A stretch of 64,000 nt of DNA, from contig JACPHN010000023.1 of assembly GCA_016188575.1 (NCBI GenBank), positions 80,039-144,038 of the forward strand, given 5' to 3'. This DNA is from Candidatus Schekmanbacteria bacterium (GTDB lineage Bacteria; CSSED10-310; JACPHN01). Position numbers and translations under genes: made by a program. Positions 1-9,251 of this stretch are shown in pieces. The notes under the pieces were generated by a model. That model did no database searches and had not been told where the DNA came from. It worked only from the letters and a program-made list of their open reading frames with translations. How positions within the stretch are numbered: the first letter of the stretch is position 1; every line of letters starts with the position of its first letter.

Positions 1-8
1 CTGTAGCT

Positions 9-1313
9 GTGGACGGCACGGCGGGACGGCAGCACTTGGCCCGCGAGGCCGGCGACACGGGCGGCCGCCGGCGCGTCGCCATCACCGGGATGGGCCTGGT
101 TACCTGCCTCGGAACCTCCGTTTCCACAACGTGGAGCGCCCTCCTGGAGAGACGCTCCGGAATCGGCCCAATTCGCTGTTTCGTGCCAGAGCCTTCATTT
201 CCTTCCCGCATAGCCGGAGAGATCCAGGACGTGCCCGCGTGCCCGGACCTCACCGCGCGAGAGGCCAAGAGAACGGAGCGATTCGTGCTCCTGGCGCTGA
301 TCGCTGGTCGCCAGGCCATGGCAGCCGCCCGGCTGGAAGTTGGCCGGGCATTGCCCCATTGTCGAGTTGGTGTCTGTGTCGGTTCGGGCATCGGCGGCAT
401 GCAGGCGATGGAGCAGGAGCACCGGACGCTGCTTCACCGTGGCCATCATCGGGTGGGGCCGTTCTTCGTGCCGCGGCTGATTTGCAACATGGCCGCGGGG
501 AGGCTCTCGATCGCTCTCGGCGCCCAGGGTCCGAACCTGGCCCCAGCGACTGCGTGCGCAGCCGGCGCCCACGCCATCGGCGAGGGTTTGCGGCTGATCC
601 AGCACGGCTACGCGGACGCGGTGGTGGCCGGGGGCACCGAGGCCGCCATCACGCCACTGTGTCTGGCCGGATTCGTCGCGATGCGATCGACTTCGACGCA
701 CCGAAACGACTCTCCCGCCTCGGCTTCGCGCCCATTTGACCGCAGGCGGGACGGTTTCGTCATCGCCGAGGGCGCCGGCATGGTCGTGTTGGAGGCCGAG
801 GAGCTCGCGAAGCAGCGGGGAGCCGAGATCGTCTGCGAGCTCGCGGGCTACGGCGCCAGCTCCGACGCCACCGATATTGTCGCTCCGCACCCGGCCGGGC
901 ACGGGGCCGAGCTCGCCATGCGCGGCGCGCTTGCTGATGCAGCGCTTGGCGCTGATCAAATCGCCTACGTCAACGCTCACGCGACCGCGACGGTGGACGG
1001 CGACCTGGCCGAGCTGCGAGCCCTCGAGCGGGTATTCGGAGCGCGCTCGACACCGGTGTGGGTGGGCGCAACCAAGTCCATGACCGGTCACGCCCTGGGC
1101 GCCTCCGGCGCGATCGAGGCCGCCATTACCGCTCTTGCAGTGGCCCGCGGCACCATTCCGCCGGCGCTCAACCTGGAGGAGCCTGAGGCGACGGAGGGCA
1201 TTCTCTTGGTCCAGAACGAGGTCATGAAGGCGCCGGTGCGGGCGGCTATCAGCAACTCCTTTGGATTCGGGGGAACCAACGCCGCGCTGGTGTTGCGGGA
1301 ATGGCGGGACTAG
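9..1313 (+). CDS. fabF: 3-oxoacyl-ACP synthase II
   Basis: Condenses malonyl-ACP with acyl-ACP during fatty acid elongation in the cytosol. The thiolase-fold triad is visible: Cys183 in TACAAG, His324 in NAHATAT and His361 in SMTGHALG. The C-terminal NSFGFGGTNA motif is intact and the length (434 aa) is normal for the family. The usual NAHGTST motif reads NAHATAT here, a conservative change near the first His. The chosen start is GTG at 9; the frame stays open to the window edge, so the true start may lie upstream. The stop overlaps rnc by 13 nt, the classic fabF-rnc coupling, so acpP probably lies just outside the window. Confidence 0.93.
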   Translation: MDGTAGRQHLAREAGDTGGRRRVAITGMGLVTCLGTSVSTTWSALLERRSGIGPIRCFVPEPSFPSRIAGEIQDVPACPDLTAREAKRTERFVLLALIAGRQAMAAARLEVGRALPHCRVGVCVGSGIGGMQAMEQEHRTLLHRGHHRVGPFFVPRLICNMAAGRLSIALGAQGPNLAPATACAAGAHAIGEGLRLIQHGYADAVVAGGTEAAITPLCLAGFVAMRSTSTHRNDSPASASRPFDRRRDGFVIAEGAGMVVLEAEELAKQRGAEIVCELAGYGASSDATDIVAPHPAGHGAELAMRGALADAALGADQIAYVNAHATATVDGDLAELRALERVFGARSTPVWVGATKSMTGHALGASGAIEAAITALAVARGTIPPALNLEEPEATEGILLVQNEVMKAPVRAAISNSFGFGGTNAALVLREWRD

Positions 1314-2029
1314 AAGAGCGCACGGACAACGATCTCCGGGTCCTTCAGGAAAGGCTCGGCTACCGTTTCAGACAGACGGGGCTGCTCATCCGGGCGCTCA
1401 CGCATGCCTCGTATGGTCATGAGCTCGTCTGTGACGATAACGAGCGACTTGAGTTCCTCGGTGACGCGGTGGCCGATTTTGTCGTGAGCGTGCTGCTGTT
1501 TCGACGCTTTTACTGGTGGGATGAGGGGGAGCTCACGCAGGCGCGCAGCGATCTCGTCAGCTCGAGAACCATGGCGGCCAAGGCCGCGGAGCTGGGGATT
1601 GGTGAATATCTCAGGTTGGGGCGCGGGGAGCGGCTCGCGGGCGGGCACTCAAAATCGTCCTTGCTCGCCAATGCCTTTGAGGCGATTCTGGCCGCAATCC
1701 TCCTGGACGGGGGAATCGACAAGGCTGCACGGACGGTGTCGCGGCTTTTTGCCACGGAGCTCGCGGCGCTACGGGCGACAAATCGTCCTCCAAACGCCCG
1801 TGCGGCGCTCCGGGAGCAGCTTTCGAGCTTGTTGCGAGGCCGCGCCGAGTATCGCCAAACCGCCGCCTCCGGATCAGGTAAAGTAAGGTTTGTGCAGGTC
1901 GCGCTGTTCGTTGACGGGGTACAGTGGTCGACCGGCGAAGGGAGAACCCGGATCGAAGCCGAGCAGCGGGCCGCAAGCCTGGCGCTGCGGCGGCGGCGCT
2001 CGCACACCGCTCCAGCAGCCGGCGAATAG
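1301..2029 (+). CDS. rnc: Ribonuclease III
   Basis: Endonuclease that cleaves double-stranded RNA in rRNA and mRNA processing. The 242-aa protein has the signature NERLEFLGDAV (about residues 46-56), a second catalytic segment NAFEAILAAILLD (about 125-137) and a C-terminal double-stranded-RNA-binding domain (about 165-235). The Asp that in E. coli precedes the catalytic Glu by three residues is Asn here, a substitution I recall from other rnc genes, so I do not infer loss of activity. The ATG lies inside the end of fabF (13-nt overlap), indicating translational coupling. Confidence 0.93.
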   Translation: MAGLEERTDNDLRVLQERLGYRFRQTGLLIRALTHASYGHELVCDDNERLEFLGDAVADFVVSVLLFRRFYWWDEGELTQARSDLVSSRTMAAKAAELGIGEYLRLGRGERLAGGHSKSSLLANAFEAILAAILLDGGIDKAARTVSRLFATELAALRATNRPPNARAALREQLSSLLRGRAEYRQTAASGSGKVRFVQVALFVDGVQWSTGEGRTRIEAEQRAASLALRRRRSHTAPAAGE

Positions 2030-2099
2030 AGCCGCGGCACAACCCAACGCGTCATTCTTGCCTGCCGGAGTCGCGGGGGTCTCCGGGCGCGGTCACCGC

Positions 2100-3176
2100 T
2101 CAAGGCTGGTAGTTCACCCAGACCGGCGAAGACCAGGCGCGGTGTCCATCACTCTGGGTTACTCGCACGTAGTAGAAGGTCAGCCCGAGCTCGATCTGTC
2201 GATCTTCCTCCTCGAATGAGAAGGTATTCTCGCGGGGCTCAAAGACGCGAATTACTTCGTTGTTACGCAGCAGCTCCACCTGCTGCACAAGCGGCGATGG
2301 GGAATCGAGAGACTCCCAGGCGGGCCGCTCGGCGCGGACCGTAACGCAGAGCCGGGGCGGGGACTCGGACGAAAACTCCGTGCCCATTGGCCGCCCATTG
2401 GCGGCGAAGTGCAAGACTGTCCGAGCTCCGGTAGTTCCGTACACATAGCGCGACGTGAACGCCTCCCATAAGGCATCGCGGCTGAGCTCGCGGGCGTACG
2501 CGGCCATGATGCCGCCGTGGTGGCGAAGAATCAGGCGGTGGGTGAAAAGCTCCGTGCGCTCCGGGCTGCCCGGCTTGGCGCAGTGGGTATCTGTGCCGCA
2601 CACCATGCCGAGGCGATGTCCAAGCGCGAGCGCCGCTTGAACGCTCGCCAGGCGGCTCCGGCTTGGCGCTCTGAGCCGTGGCTCCGAGCCGCGATGCTCT
2701 GAGCTGCCGTGCTTGGAATAGACCTCGACGAAGGGCTGCATTCGATCGTTGCGAAAGTTCCAATCCGTGACGATTCCGGTCGCCAGAGGGTGGTGGGGAA
2801 TCGTCAGCGCACTAAAGGGTTCCAGACAGCGCCAGAGCTTGGGAGGGGTATCCGACTCCCGTTGGGAATGCTTGAAGATCCTCTCGGGAACAGCATCGTC
2901 AGCGAAGAGCACGACCTTGTGCCCGTATTTGGTCGCCGTCCACTCGTACGCAACGAAGGAGGTAAAGCGGCCGGGTTCGTAGAACCGGCCGGCGAGCTCC
3001 TGGATTTTCTCCCATCGCTTGGGAGTGATCGAGAAGTCGTGGTCGGTAAGCGCCGAGAAATCGAGCTTCGCCTCGTCCCGAGCGTACCAATAATAACTGG
3101 GGGGATCGCCGACTGCTTCGCGTGACCATCGGGAGTGTCCGTGCAGATCCCCCCAAAAAAGTCGAGGTTCATCCAT
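2100..3176 (-). CDS. DUF3604 / PHP-like metal-dependent hydrolase
   Basis: 358-aa protein of the DUF3604 family, a PHP-type metallohydrolase fold. Metal-ligand motifs are in order: WGDLHGHS (about residues 9-16), ALTDHDF (about 41-47), a central IPHHP (about 125), EVYSKHGSSE (about 150) and GTDTHCAKPG (about 195-204). The last third is predicted beta-rich. The substrate is unknown; family members are often annotated as uncharacterised or phosphoesterase-like. It is last in a minus-strand run after two TPR/unknown genes, 32 nt from the next upstream gene, so it may be co-transcribed. No signal peptide is seen. Confidence 0.85.
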   Translation of the reverse strand: MDEPRLFWGDLHGHSRWSREAVGDPPSYYWYARDEAKLDFSALTDHDFSITPKRWEKIQELAGRFYEPGRFTSFVAYEWTATKYGHKVVLFADDAVPERIFKHSQRESDTPPKLWRCLEPFSALTIPHHPLATGIVTDWNFRNDRMQPFVEVYSKHGSSEHRGSEPRLRAPSRSRLASVQAALALGHRLGMVCGTDTHCAKPGSPERTELFTHRLILRHHGGIMAAYARELSRDALWEAFTSRYVYGTTGARTVLHFAANGRPMGTEFSSESPPRLCVTVRAERPAWESLDSPSPLVQQVELLRNNEVIRVFEPRENTFSFEEEDRQIELGLTFYYVRVTQSDGHRAWSSPVWVNYQP

Positions 3177-3208
3177 GGTGACACTCGAGTGTAGATTGAA
3201 AAGCGCAT

Positions 3209-3958
3209 CTAGACCGACTGACCGGCCGCGGCACCGAGTCGCTCCAGGTTGTTTCGATACGCGGGATCGGCAGGCCGCAGACGAGCCGCGGTGCCTGCAT
3301 AGTGCAGGGCAGTATCCATCTGATCGAGCTTGCGCGCAAGTCGCGACATGAGATAGCAGACCGGCGCGCTGCGCGGATCGACACCGAGGTACAGCTTGCC
3401 GAAGTGCATCGCTTCAGCGAACTGACCGAGGTTGGCGCAGATCATGGTGAGCAGAAAGAGCGCCTGGGGATCGCCGGGGCGGAGCTGGACGACTGCGGTG
3501 AGAGCGTCCTTGGCTCCGTGGTAATCGGCAATATGATGGTCATAGAGCAAAGACCCGAGCAGGCTGCGCAGGCGGATGGCCGTCGGAAACTCGACAATGC
3601 CGTCCTCAAGGAATGCCCGAGCTACCGCATGGCTGTTGGTAGCAACGGCGGCGGCCGCGGCGAGCTCATAGGTGGCGGCGCTTGCCGCGCCAAGGCGGAT
3701 CACCTTTCCGGTGGCAGCGAGCGCATCCACATTACGGCCAAGCTTCAAGTAGCATGCTGCAAGCTGGTTGAGCGGTTCGGGCTCCCCGGGTGCCCGGCGC
3801 ATCGCGGCTTTTAGATAGTATAGAGCCATGTCCGGTTTCCCGAGACGGTTCAGCGCCTTGGCAGCGCGCAGCAGTGCCTCTGAGCCACCGTCGCCGGCCG
3901 CGAGCCGGGCAGCCGCGTCACGGAACTCGCGTCTGGCTAGCTGGTAATTTCCGGACAT
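3209..3958 (-). CDS. TPR-repeat protein (small)
   Basis: 249-aa soluble protein built almost wholly of tetratricopeptide-like helical pairs, such as ALNRLGKPDMALYYLKAAMR and LAACYLKLGRNVDALAATG, ending with a DPAYRNNLERL segment. TPR arrays are protein-interaction scaffolds, so no enzymatic role can be assigned. Its start overlaps the stop of the upstream unknown gene by 22 nt, indicating translational coupling. It belongs to the minus-strand block that starts with a MinD-like ATPase, so it is probably a scaffold in the same complex. Confidence 0.75.
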   Translation of the reverse strand: MSGNYQLARREFRDAAARLAAGDGGSEALLRAAKALNRLGKPDMALYYLKAAMRRAPGEPEPLNQLAACYLKLGRNVDALAATGKVIRLGAASAATYELAAAAAVATNSHAVARAFLEDGIVEFPTAIRLRSLLGSLLYDHHIADYHGAKDALTAVVQLRPGDPQALFLLTMICANLGQFAEAMHFGKLYLGVDPRSAPVCYLMSRLARKLDQMDTALHYAGTAARLRPADPAYRNNLERLGAAAGQSV

Positions 3959-4623
3959 GGTTCCGCGATCAAATCAGCACGGATGTTTCCCTCGAGCGGT
4001 TCATCGGGTTCGGGAAAGGCGATTTTCAGGTGGGTTCGGACCGCGTCACCCGCCAGCCACAGGCCATCGCAGTCTTCCGCAAGGTCGCGGCCGAGGCGGC
4101 GAAACCCGTCGCTCGCGGTCAGCCCGCCAAGCTGGTCCTGGGGAGTCTCGGACAGCGCCTCGCGAAGCAAACGCGCCATTTCGGGCGCAGCTCCGTCCAC
4201 CCCGATTGGGCACGTCGTCTCCCGACGGCCGACGACGAGGTGACAGTGATTCTCCGCCTGATCTTCGTCGCTGACCACGGAGATGGTGGCCCCGAGCACC
4301 GCGGAGAGTCGGCCGGCATCCTGCTTCAGCGATGCTGCGGTGCTATTGCGAGGATCATCCAAGGGGACCAGGGCGCCGCCGATCGCGCGCAGGCCGCCTC
4401 TCGGCTCCTTGCGATCCGCGAAAACGGGGCTCGGCGCCGGACTGACCAGCTTTCGCATCGTCTCCACGTGATCTTGGGAAGCGTCAGAATACTCCGCGTC
4501 CGCGGCTCTCTCCGAGTCGGACGGCAGATCCGGAGACTCGACTACCACGGGTCGATGTTCCAACCGTTCCGAACCCGGCGGCGACAAGAACCCGCCGCCC
4601 TTGAAAGACTGAATATCGGTCAT
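3937..4623 (-). CDS. Hypothetical protein
   Basis: 228-aa protein with no family I recognise. The first ~90 residues are acidic and low-complexity (PPGSERLEHRPVVVES, DSERAADAEYSDAS), probably disordered. The rest looks like a small alpha/beta domain (RLSAVLGATISVVSDE, HCHLVVGRRE, EMARLLREALSE). There is no signal peptide or membrane segment. It overlaps the following TPR gene by 22 nt, which supports it as a real gene in the same transcript. A strong RBS-like AGGGAGGCACC precedes the ATG at 4623. Confidence 0.6.
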   Translation of the reverse strand: MTDIQSFKGGGFLSPPGSERLEHRPVVVESPDLPSDSERAADAEYSDASQDHVETMRKLVSPAPSPVFADRKEPRGGLRAIGGALVPLDDPRNSTAASLKQDAGRLSAVLGATISVVSDEDQAENHCHLVVGRRETTCPIGVDGAAPEMARLLREALSETPQDQLGGLTASDGFRRLGRDLAEDCDGLWLAGDAVRTHLKIAFPEPDEPLEGNIRADLIAEPCPEITS

Positions 4624-4759
4624 CCTCTGGTGCCTCCCTAAAGCTACGTTGCGTTATCATTTTAGCCTACTTATCGTCGGAATGGCAGCGCTTGTTGCAT
4701 GAGAGGCGCCATGCCGCGTACTCCCCAAGCCGCGGGCACCGGCAACCGCGACGAATCGA

Positions 4760-7285
4760 CTAGGGCTGCACTTGCCGAAGTCGCCTGCGAATTCCGGGCT
4801 GATCCGAATCGAGCTCGAGGGACCGGGCGAAAGCCGCCGAAGCACGCTCGTCGTCGCCTCGCGACGCGTAGACAGCGCCGAGGTTGGCCCACGCCTTCGC
4901 ATTCTTGGGGTCAAGAACCGTGGCAGTCTGGTAGGCCGTCACGGCGCCAGCGAGATCTCCTTGCTTGTGCCGGGCAACGCCAAGAAAGTAGAAGGCCTGT
5001 GCGTCGTTCGGGTTTGCCGCCGTGGCGCGCGCCAGCAGGGCGACCGCTTCATCCACGGACCCGGCCTTGTACCGATCCATGGCAATCTCGGTGAGGGCGA
5101 TGGAGTTGTTCGGCTCCGCGATCATGGCGAGCTTGAAGGCTTTGGCGGCCCCATCTCGATTCCCGGCAGCCGTGCGAATCTCGGCGAGCAGGAGGTAGCC
5201 GGACGCGGCATCAGGCGCCCACAACCCAAGGCGGTCGAGAATCTGCTCGGCCTTCCCGTACTCCTTCTTTTCCTTGTACAGGCGCGCGAGGTCGAGATAG
5301 GGCGCGACGTCGCGATAGGGAGCGGCAGTGATCGCCAGCTCCAGCATGTCAGCAGCCTCGTCGCGGCGCCCGACTTCCTGCAGGCGGCTAGCCATGACGA
5401 CACGGAAAGAAGCTTCGACCGATGCCGATTGAGCGGCCTGCTGGAGATGGGCGAGAGCTTCGTCGTGGCGTCCGAGTCGCCACTCGGCATCGGCAATCCA
5501 GCCGACGGCGACGGCGGGGTCGCTGGCAGCGCTGGCGGCCTCTTTCAGAATGCGGTGCGCCTCGTCGACGTTTCCGGCCTCGAGATGAGCGCGGCCCAAG
5601 AGCAGGTAAACCTCGGCTCTGGAGGGGACGAGGGGATCGGCGGGAGCGTTTGGAGGAGAGTCGGCCGGCGGCAAGGAATCAGCTAGTCGCTGAAAGTGGG
5701 TGGCAGACTCCGGGAATCGTGCAAGCGCGAAGAGGCTCTTGCCGCGCGCCCAGTTGGCAGCCATCCACGCCTTCCAGAGGGGATCGCCAGGCGGGTAGCT
5801 CGCCTTGGTGAGGTCCAGCGCGAGCTCGCCGGCGAGCTTGTCGATCGCGAGGAGGCCATCCTGTCCAGGTTCGACGTCAAAGCGATGGGCGGCGAGCTCG
5901 ATGCGGGCGGAAGCGTCGCCGCTCCAGTAGCGAACCGCGAAATAGCTGCCCGCGCCGGCGAGAGCAGCGGCGGCGAGAATCGTGACAGGGATGAGGAGCA
6001 GACGTCTGGAGGACCGCCGGCGTGTGGAGGGGGGATCAGGCCGAGGGGAGCCGCCGCGCTGCGGGGGCGGCGCAGTCACGCGCGTGGCAGCCCCGAAGCT
6101 GAGCGCTACCGAGGTAACCGGGGCACTCGAGCCGCGGGCCGCGGGCGGATCGCCATAACGAGGCGCCAGGCTCTCGTCGGGGTTCTTGGCGAGGAAGGGA
6201 TGGGCCGAGGCAGATGCCGGGGTGGGGGCGGGCTCGTCGAGATCGTACAGGCCGAGTCGATCATCGTCGTGGATAACGTACTCGGTCTCCGCTGGTTCCT
6301 CGTCTTGTGGAGTCGGCGGTGGGGTGCGCGTGACCATCGGAGCCGGGCCGTCCTCCGCTGTTCGGGACGGCTCGCGCGGGCCAGGTGCAGGGGACGGACG
6401 GCGGCGCGGTGACGCGGCGCGCGGCGAGCTGGGCGACGCGGGCCGGGTGGGTTTGGGCGCCGGTGGTGCGGGTTCGCTTTCCCAATGGAGCTCGAGCTCC
6501 GGCAGCTCGTCGCCTCCTCCCGGTTCCTTGGCGCCGCTGGCGGCGAGATCGGCCACGAGCGCCGTGGCGCCGCCGTGATTCGGGTCGCGAAGGAGAATAT
6601 CCTGAGCAAGCAAGAGTGCCTCTCCGGGACGGTCGAAGGCCGTAGCTTCCTCTGCTCGCGCCCAGAGATCGGCGACCTCCTTTTCGTCCGCCAGGCGTGC
6701 CTGCAGGCGTGCTGACATCTCATAGGCGTCGCCATTGGTTGGATCGTGGCGTAAGATCTCGGCGTATGCGGCAGCAGCTTCCGCGAGCGCACCGCGGTCG
6801 ACCAGCGCCTTCGCTTTTGCCAGCGCCGCCGCGGCGAGGTCAGCGGGCATCGCAGCGGGAGCAGCACGGGCTGGCGGGGGCAGCTCGGGAAGGAGGTCGT
6901 CGTCTAGGGTGGGGAGAATCTCGGTGCCGCCGGCCGCGGCGCGACCGAGCTCGGCGTTGACCGTCTGAAACATCTCATAGGCCACGTCGCTGTCGGGGTT
7001 GCGGTCCAGCGCCTCCCGAAACAGCTCTGCGGAAAGCTGCAATTTCCCGGCGTTTCTGGCCTCGACCGCAAGGTTGAATAGCGCATCGCTCGCGCCTTTG
7101 GCGCCAAGACGTTCCTCGCAAATCGAAAAACACTCCCAGACGATCGGGTCCAGACGGTTACGCTCAAGGAGTGGCAAGAGGCGGCGAAATCCGTCGTCCA
7201 CCCGGCCCGCGGAAATTGCCTTGCGGACCTCCTCGAGCACCTTTTCTCGGCGCTCTTCCTCGCCGCTATCGTCATCCAGAAGCAC
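4760..7285 (-). CDS. Large TPR protein with one transmembrane segment
   Basis: About 841 aa. The N-terminal ~280 residues hold TPR-like repeats. A Pro/Ser/Arg-rich linker follows, then one membrane helix (LLLIPVTILAAAALAGAG), then a long TPR array to the C-terminus (SIALTEIAMDRYKAGSVDEAVALL, AFYFLGVARHKQGDLAGAV). This implies TPR arrays on both sides of the inner membrane. The frame is open to 7426, but GAGGAGGT followed 9 nt later by GTG at 7285 is the best start; ATG 7315 is the alternative. That leaves a 61-nt gap after the upstream TPR gene. It is probably a membrane scaffold working with the MinD-like ATPase. Confidence 0.78.
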   Translation of the reverse strand: MLLDDDSGEEERREKVLEEVRKAISAGRVDDGFRRLLPLLERNRLDPIVWECFSICEERLGAKGASDALFNLAVEARNAGKLQLSAELFREALDRNPDSDVAYEMFQTVNAELGRAAAGGTEILPTLDDDLLPELPPPARAAPAAMPADLAAAALAKAKALVDRGALAEAAAAYAEILRHDPTNGDAYEMSARLQARLADEKEVADLWARAEEATAFDRPGEALLLAQDILLRDPNHGGATALVADLAASGAKEPGGGDELPELELHWESEPAPPAPKPTRPASPSSPRAASPRRRPSPAPGPREPSRTAEDGPAPMVTRTPPPTPQDEEPAETEYVIHDDDRLGLYDLDEPAPTPASASAHPFLAKNPDESLAPRYGDPPAARGSSAPVTSVALSFGAATRVTAPPPQRGGSPRPDPPSTRRRSSRRLLLIPVTILAAAALAGAGSYFAVRYWSGDASARIELAAHRFDVEPGQDGLLAIDKLAGELALDLTKASYPPGDPLWKAWMAANWARGKSLFALARFPESATHFQRLADSLPPADSPPNAPADPLVPSRAEVYLLLGRAHLEAGNVDEAHRILKEAASAASDPAVAVGWIADAEWRLGRHDEALAHLQQAAQSASVEASFRVVMASRLQEVGRRDEAADMLELAITAAPYRDVAPYLDLARLYKEKKEYGKAEQILDRLGLWAPDAASGYLLLAEIRTAAGNRDGAAKAFKLAMIAEPNNSIALTEIAMDRYKAGSVDEAVALLARATAANPNDAQAFYFLGVARHKQGDLAGAVTAYQTATVLDPKNAKAWANLGAVYASRGDDERASAAFARSLELDSDQPGIRRRLRQVQP

Positions 7286-7346
7286 CGCCCTGACACCTCC
7301 TCGGAGCGCGCGCATGAAAGCGCAAGCCTGGGCCTGTCGGCCTCCC

Positions 7347-9242
7347 CTAAAGCACCTGTCCTCCGCGTGATTTCTCACTGACGGGGGCGCGCGATTGCTG
7401 CACCGCGGGGCTCTCGTCGGCGGCAAGCCGGGCCAGGTCGGGCCATTCCGACTTGCGAACCACGTTGTCGGCCTCGTCGTTACAGCCGAGTCGGCGCAGC
7501 AAGCTCACCAGCCGCACGAACAAGTTCTTTCGATCGTGCCGGAGCATGAAACCGGTTCGCGAATAGTACTCCGGCAGGCTCTCGCGGAGCGTCAAAATGA
7601 CGTCGGCGGCGTCGCGCAGTGCGGCGTATGCTTCCTGCAACCGTTGTTGCCGCACTAGCCACTTGCCGTGAACGTAGTGCACGCGCCAGGTTTCCTCCGG
7701 CAAGTGGAGCTTGCGGGCCTCGACTCGGGCTGCCTCCAAGTGCGTCTCGATGACACGGCTGGACTCTTCCTCGGAGGCGAGCGCACTCGCGGCGTCGAGG
7801 AGGAGCAGGCGGGCGCGCAGCCGGAGCAGCGGGTCATCTCCCGCCATCTCCAGGACCTGCTCTCCGCAGCTTTTCGCGGTCAGGGAATCGTCGCGGCTGA
7901 GAGCGACGGCGCCCCTGGTCAGCATGATGCCGGCCCGATCGCGCGGATTGCCGCACGCCGAAAAGCACTCCTGCGCCTGGCGCAGGCCTTCGTCGGCGTG
8001 TTGATGCCGACCTTGCCAGTGCTCCAGGGTGCCCATGACGGCCAGGACCGCAGAACGGGCCGCATCGGCGAGCACCAGGCCCGCCTCCGGGTCGATGATA
8101 GGGGCAACCTGGCCGGGGGCGCGGTCGTCTGGGAGGCGCACGCCGACGGACTCGCCGACGCTGCCGGCAAGGTGCCACGCAGCGTCGAAGGCGCCGATAT
8201 CGCCGAGCACCTCGGCTTCTTTCATGGCGATGCGGAGTGCGGGTCCCGTCTGGGAGGCAGCGAGGAGGAGCTCGCGCGCGTCGGACAGGCAGCGCAGCGC
8301 ATAGTCGTACTCTCCCATGAGGTGGTAGAGCTCACCGAGCCCGCCGATCGCTTGCCCCCGAACGCTCGGGTTCTCCGCGGCCAGATCGAGAGTCTGACGC
8401 AGTCCTTGGAGCACCGCTGCGAAGTCGCCGAGCTGCAAATTGATGGTGCTCCAGCGGAGCCGAGCGAACGCCTCGAGGCCGCGGTCGGACAGGCGTTTTG
8501 CCAGCTCGATCGCTTTTGAACAGGTTTCGAGGGCGAGCTTGAGATCGCCGCGGATCTGGTAAAGGCCGGCGAGATTGAGCAGGTCGCCGACCTGAGCGTC
8601 GACGTCAGCGAGCGTCGTATCGAGTTGGTAGCCGCGCTTGAAATGATAGAGCGCTCTGGCGAAGTCACCACGGCTGCGGTAGGCGCAACCCAGGTTGGCG
8701 AGAATCGAGGCCTCACCGCCGCGATCGCCATTGGCCTGAAAGATCTCGAGAAGCTCGCGAAAGCGCGTGATTGCCTCATCGACTTGACCGCGCGCGAAGA
8801 GGTCGAGGGCGAGGGTTTCTTTCTCGCGGATCATGAAGTCGGGCAGGCGCCCCTCCAGGTCGACAGTATCGGCGTCCTCCGGGCGGGCCGCGGCGTCTGG
8901 TTCGGCGAGCGGCGTCGAGCGCTTGGCGGCGGATTTGAGCCGCTTCACGACTTCGCTGTCGACCGCCGCGGGCGGCGCTGCCACGGGCTCGCTCGACGCC
9001 GCGGGCGCTGCCGGGGGCTCGGAAGTTGCCGGGCTTGGGGGGAGCGGCTGCGCGGCGGCCTTCTCACGTGGGCTTCGGATCACCGGGCCGAGCTCGTCGA
9101 AGGCATCGATGTCGACTCCCGGGACCAGCCCTCGGGTGGATGTGTCCGCGACGGAGGGAATCTCATCCGCCTCCACTGCCTCGCGGTCCTTCCTGGATTC
9201 GGTTCCGGACAGCAAACCTTTGAAGCGTTTTGCCCAACTCAT
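7347..9242 (-). CDS. Large cytosolic TPR protein
   Basis: 631 aa. The N-terminal ~110 residues are Ala/Pro-rich and probably disordered. They are followed by a long TPR array resembling the TPR_12/SNAP class (ILANLGCAYRSRGDFARALYHFKRG, AGLYQIRGDLKLALETCSKAI). No catalytic motif, signal peptide or membrane helix is seen. It starts 9 nt after the MinD-like ATPase gene ends, so the two are almost certainly co-transcribed. Its likely role is a scaffold or adaptor for that ATPase; this is inference from context. Confidence 0.78.
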   Translation of the reverse strand: MSWAKRFKGLLSGTESRKDREAVEADEIPSVADTSTRGLVPGVDIDAFDELGPVIRSPREKAAAQPLPPSPATSEPPAAPAASSEPVAAPPAAVDSEVVKRLKSAAKRSTPLAEPDAAARPEDADTVDLEGRLPDFMIREKETLALDLFARGQVDEAITRFRELLEIFQANGDRGGEASILANLGCAYRSRGDFARALYHFKRGYQLDTTLADVDAQVGDLLNLAGLYQIRGDLKLALETCSKAIELAKRLSDRGLEAFARLRWSTINLQLGDFAAVLQGLRQTLDLAAENPSVRGQAIGGLGELYHLMGEYDYALRCLSDARELLLAASQTGPALRIAMKEAEVLGDIGAFDAAWHLAGSVGESVGVRLPDDRAPGQVAPIIDPEAGLVLADAARSAVLAVMGTLEHWQGRHQHADEGLRQAQECFSACGNPRDRAGIMLTRGAVALSRDDSLTAKSCGEQVLEMAGDDPLLRLRARLLLLDAASALASEEESSRVIETHLEAARVEARKLHLPEETWRVHYVHGKWLVRQQRLQEAYAALRDAADVILTLRESLPEYYSRTGFMLRHDRKNLFVRLVSLLRRLGCNDEADNVVRKSEWPDLARLAADESPAVQQSRAPVSEKSRGGQVL

Positions 9243-9251
9243 TTGGCTTCC

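Noticed and set aside
195..1091. 298-codon minus-strand frame opposite fabF
   Set aside because: Antisense shadow of fabF; His/Arg-rich translation without domains.
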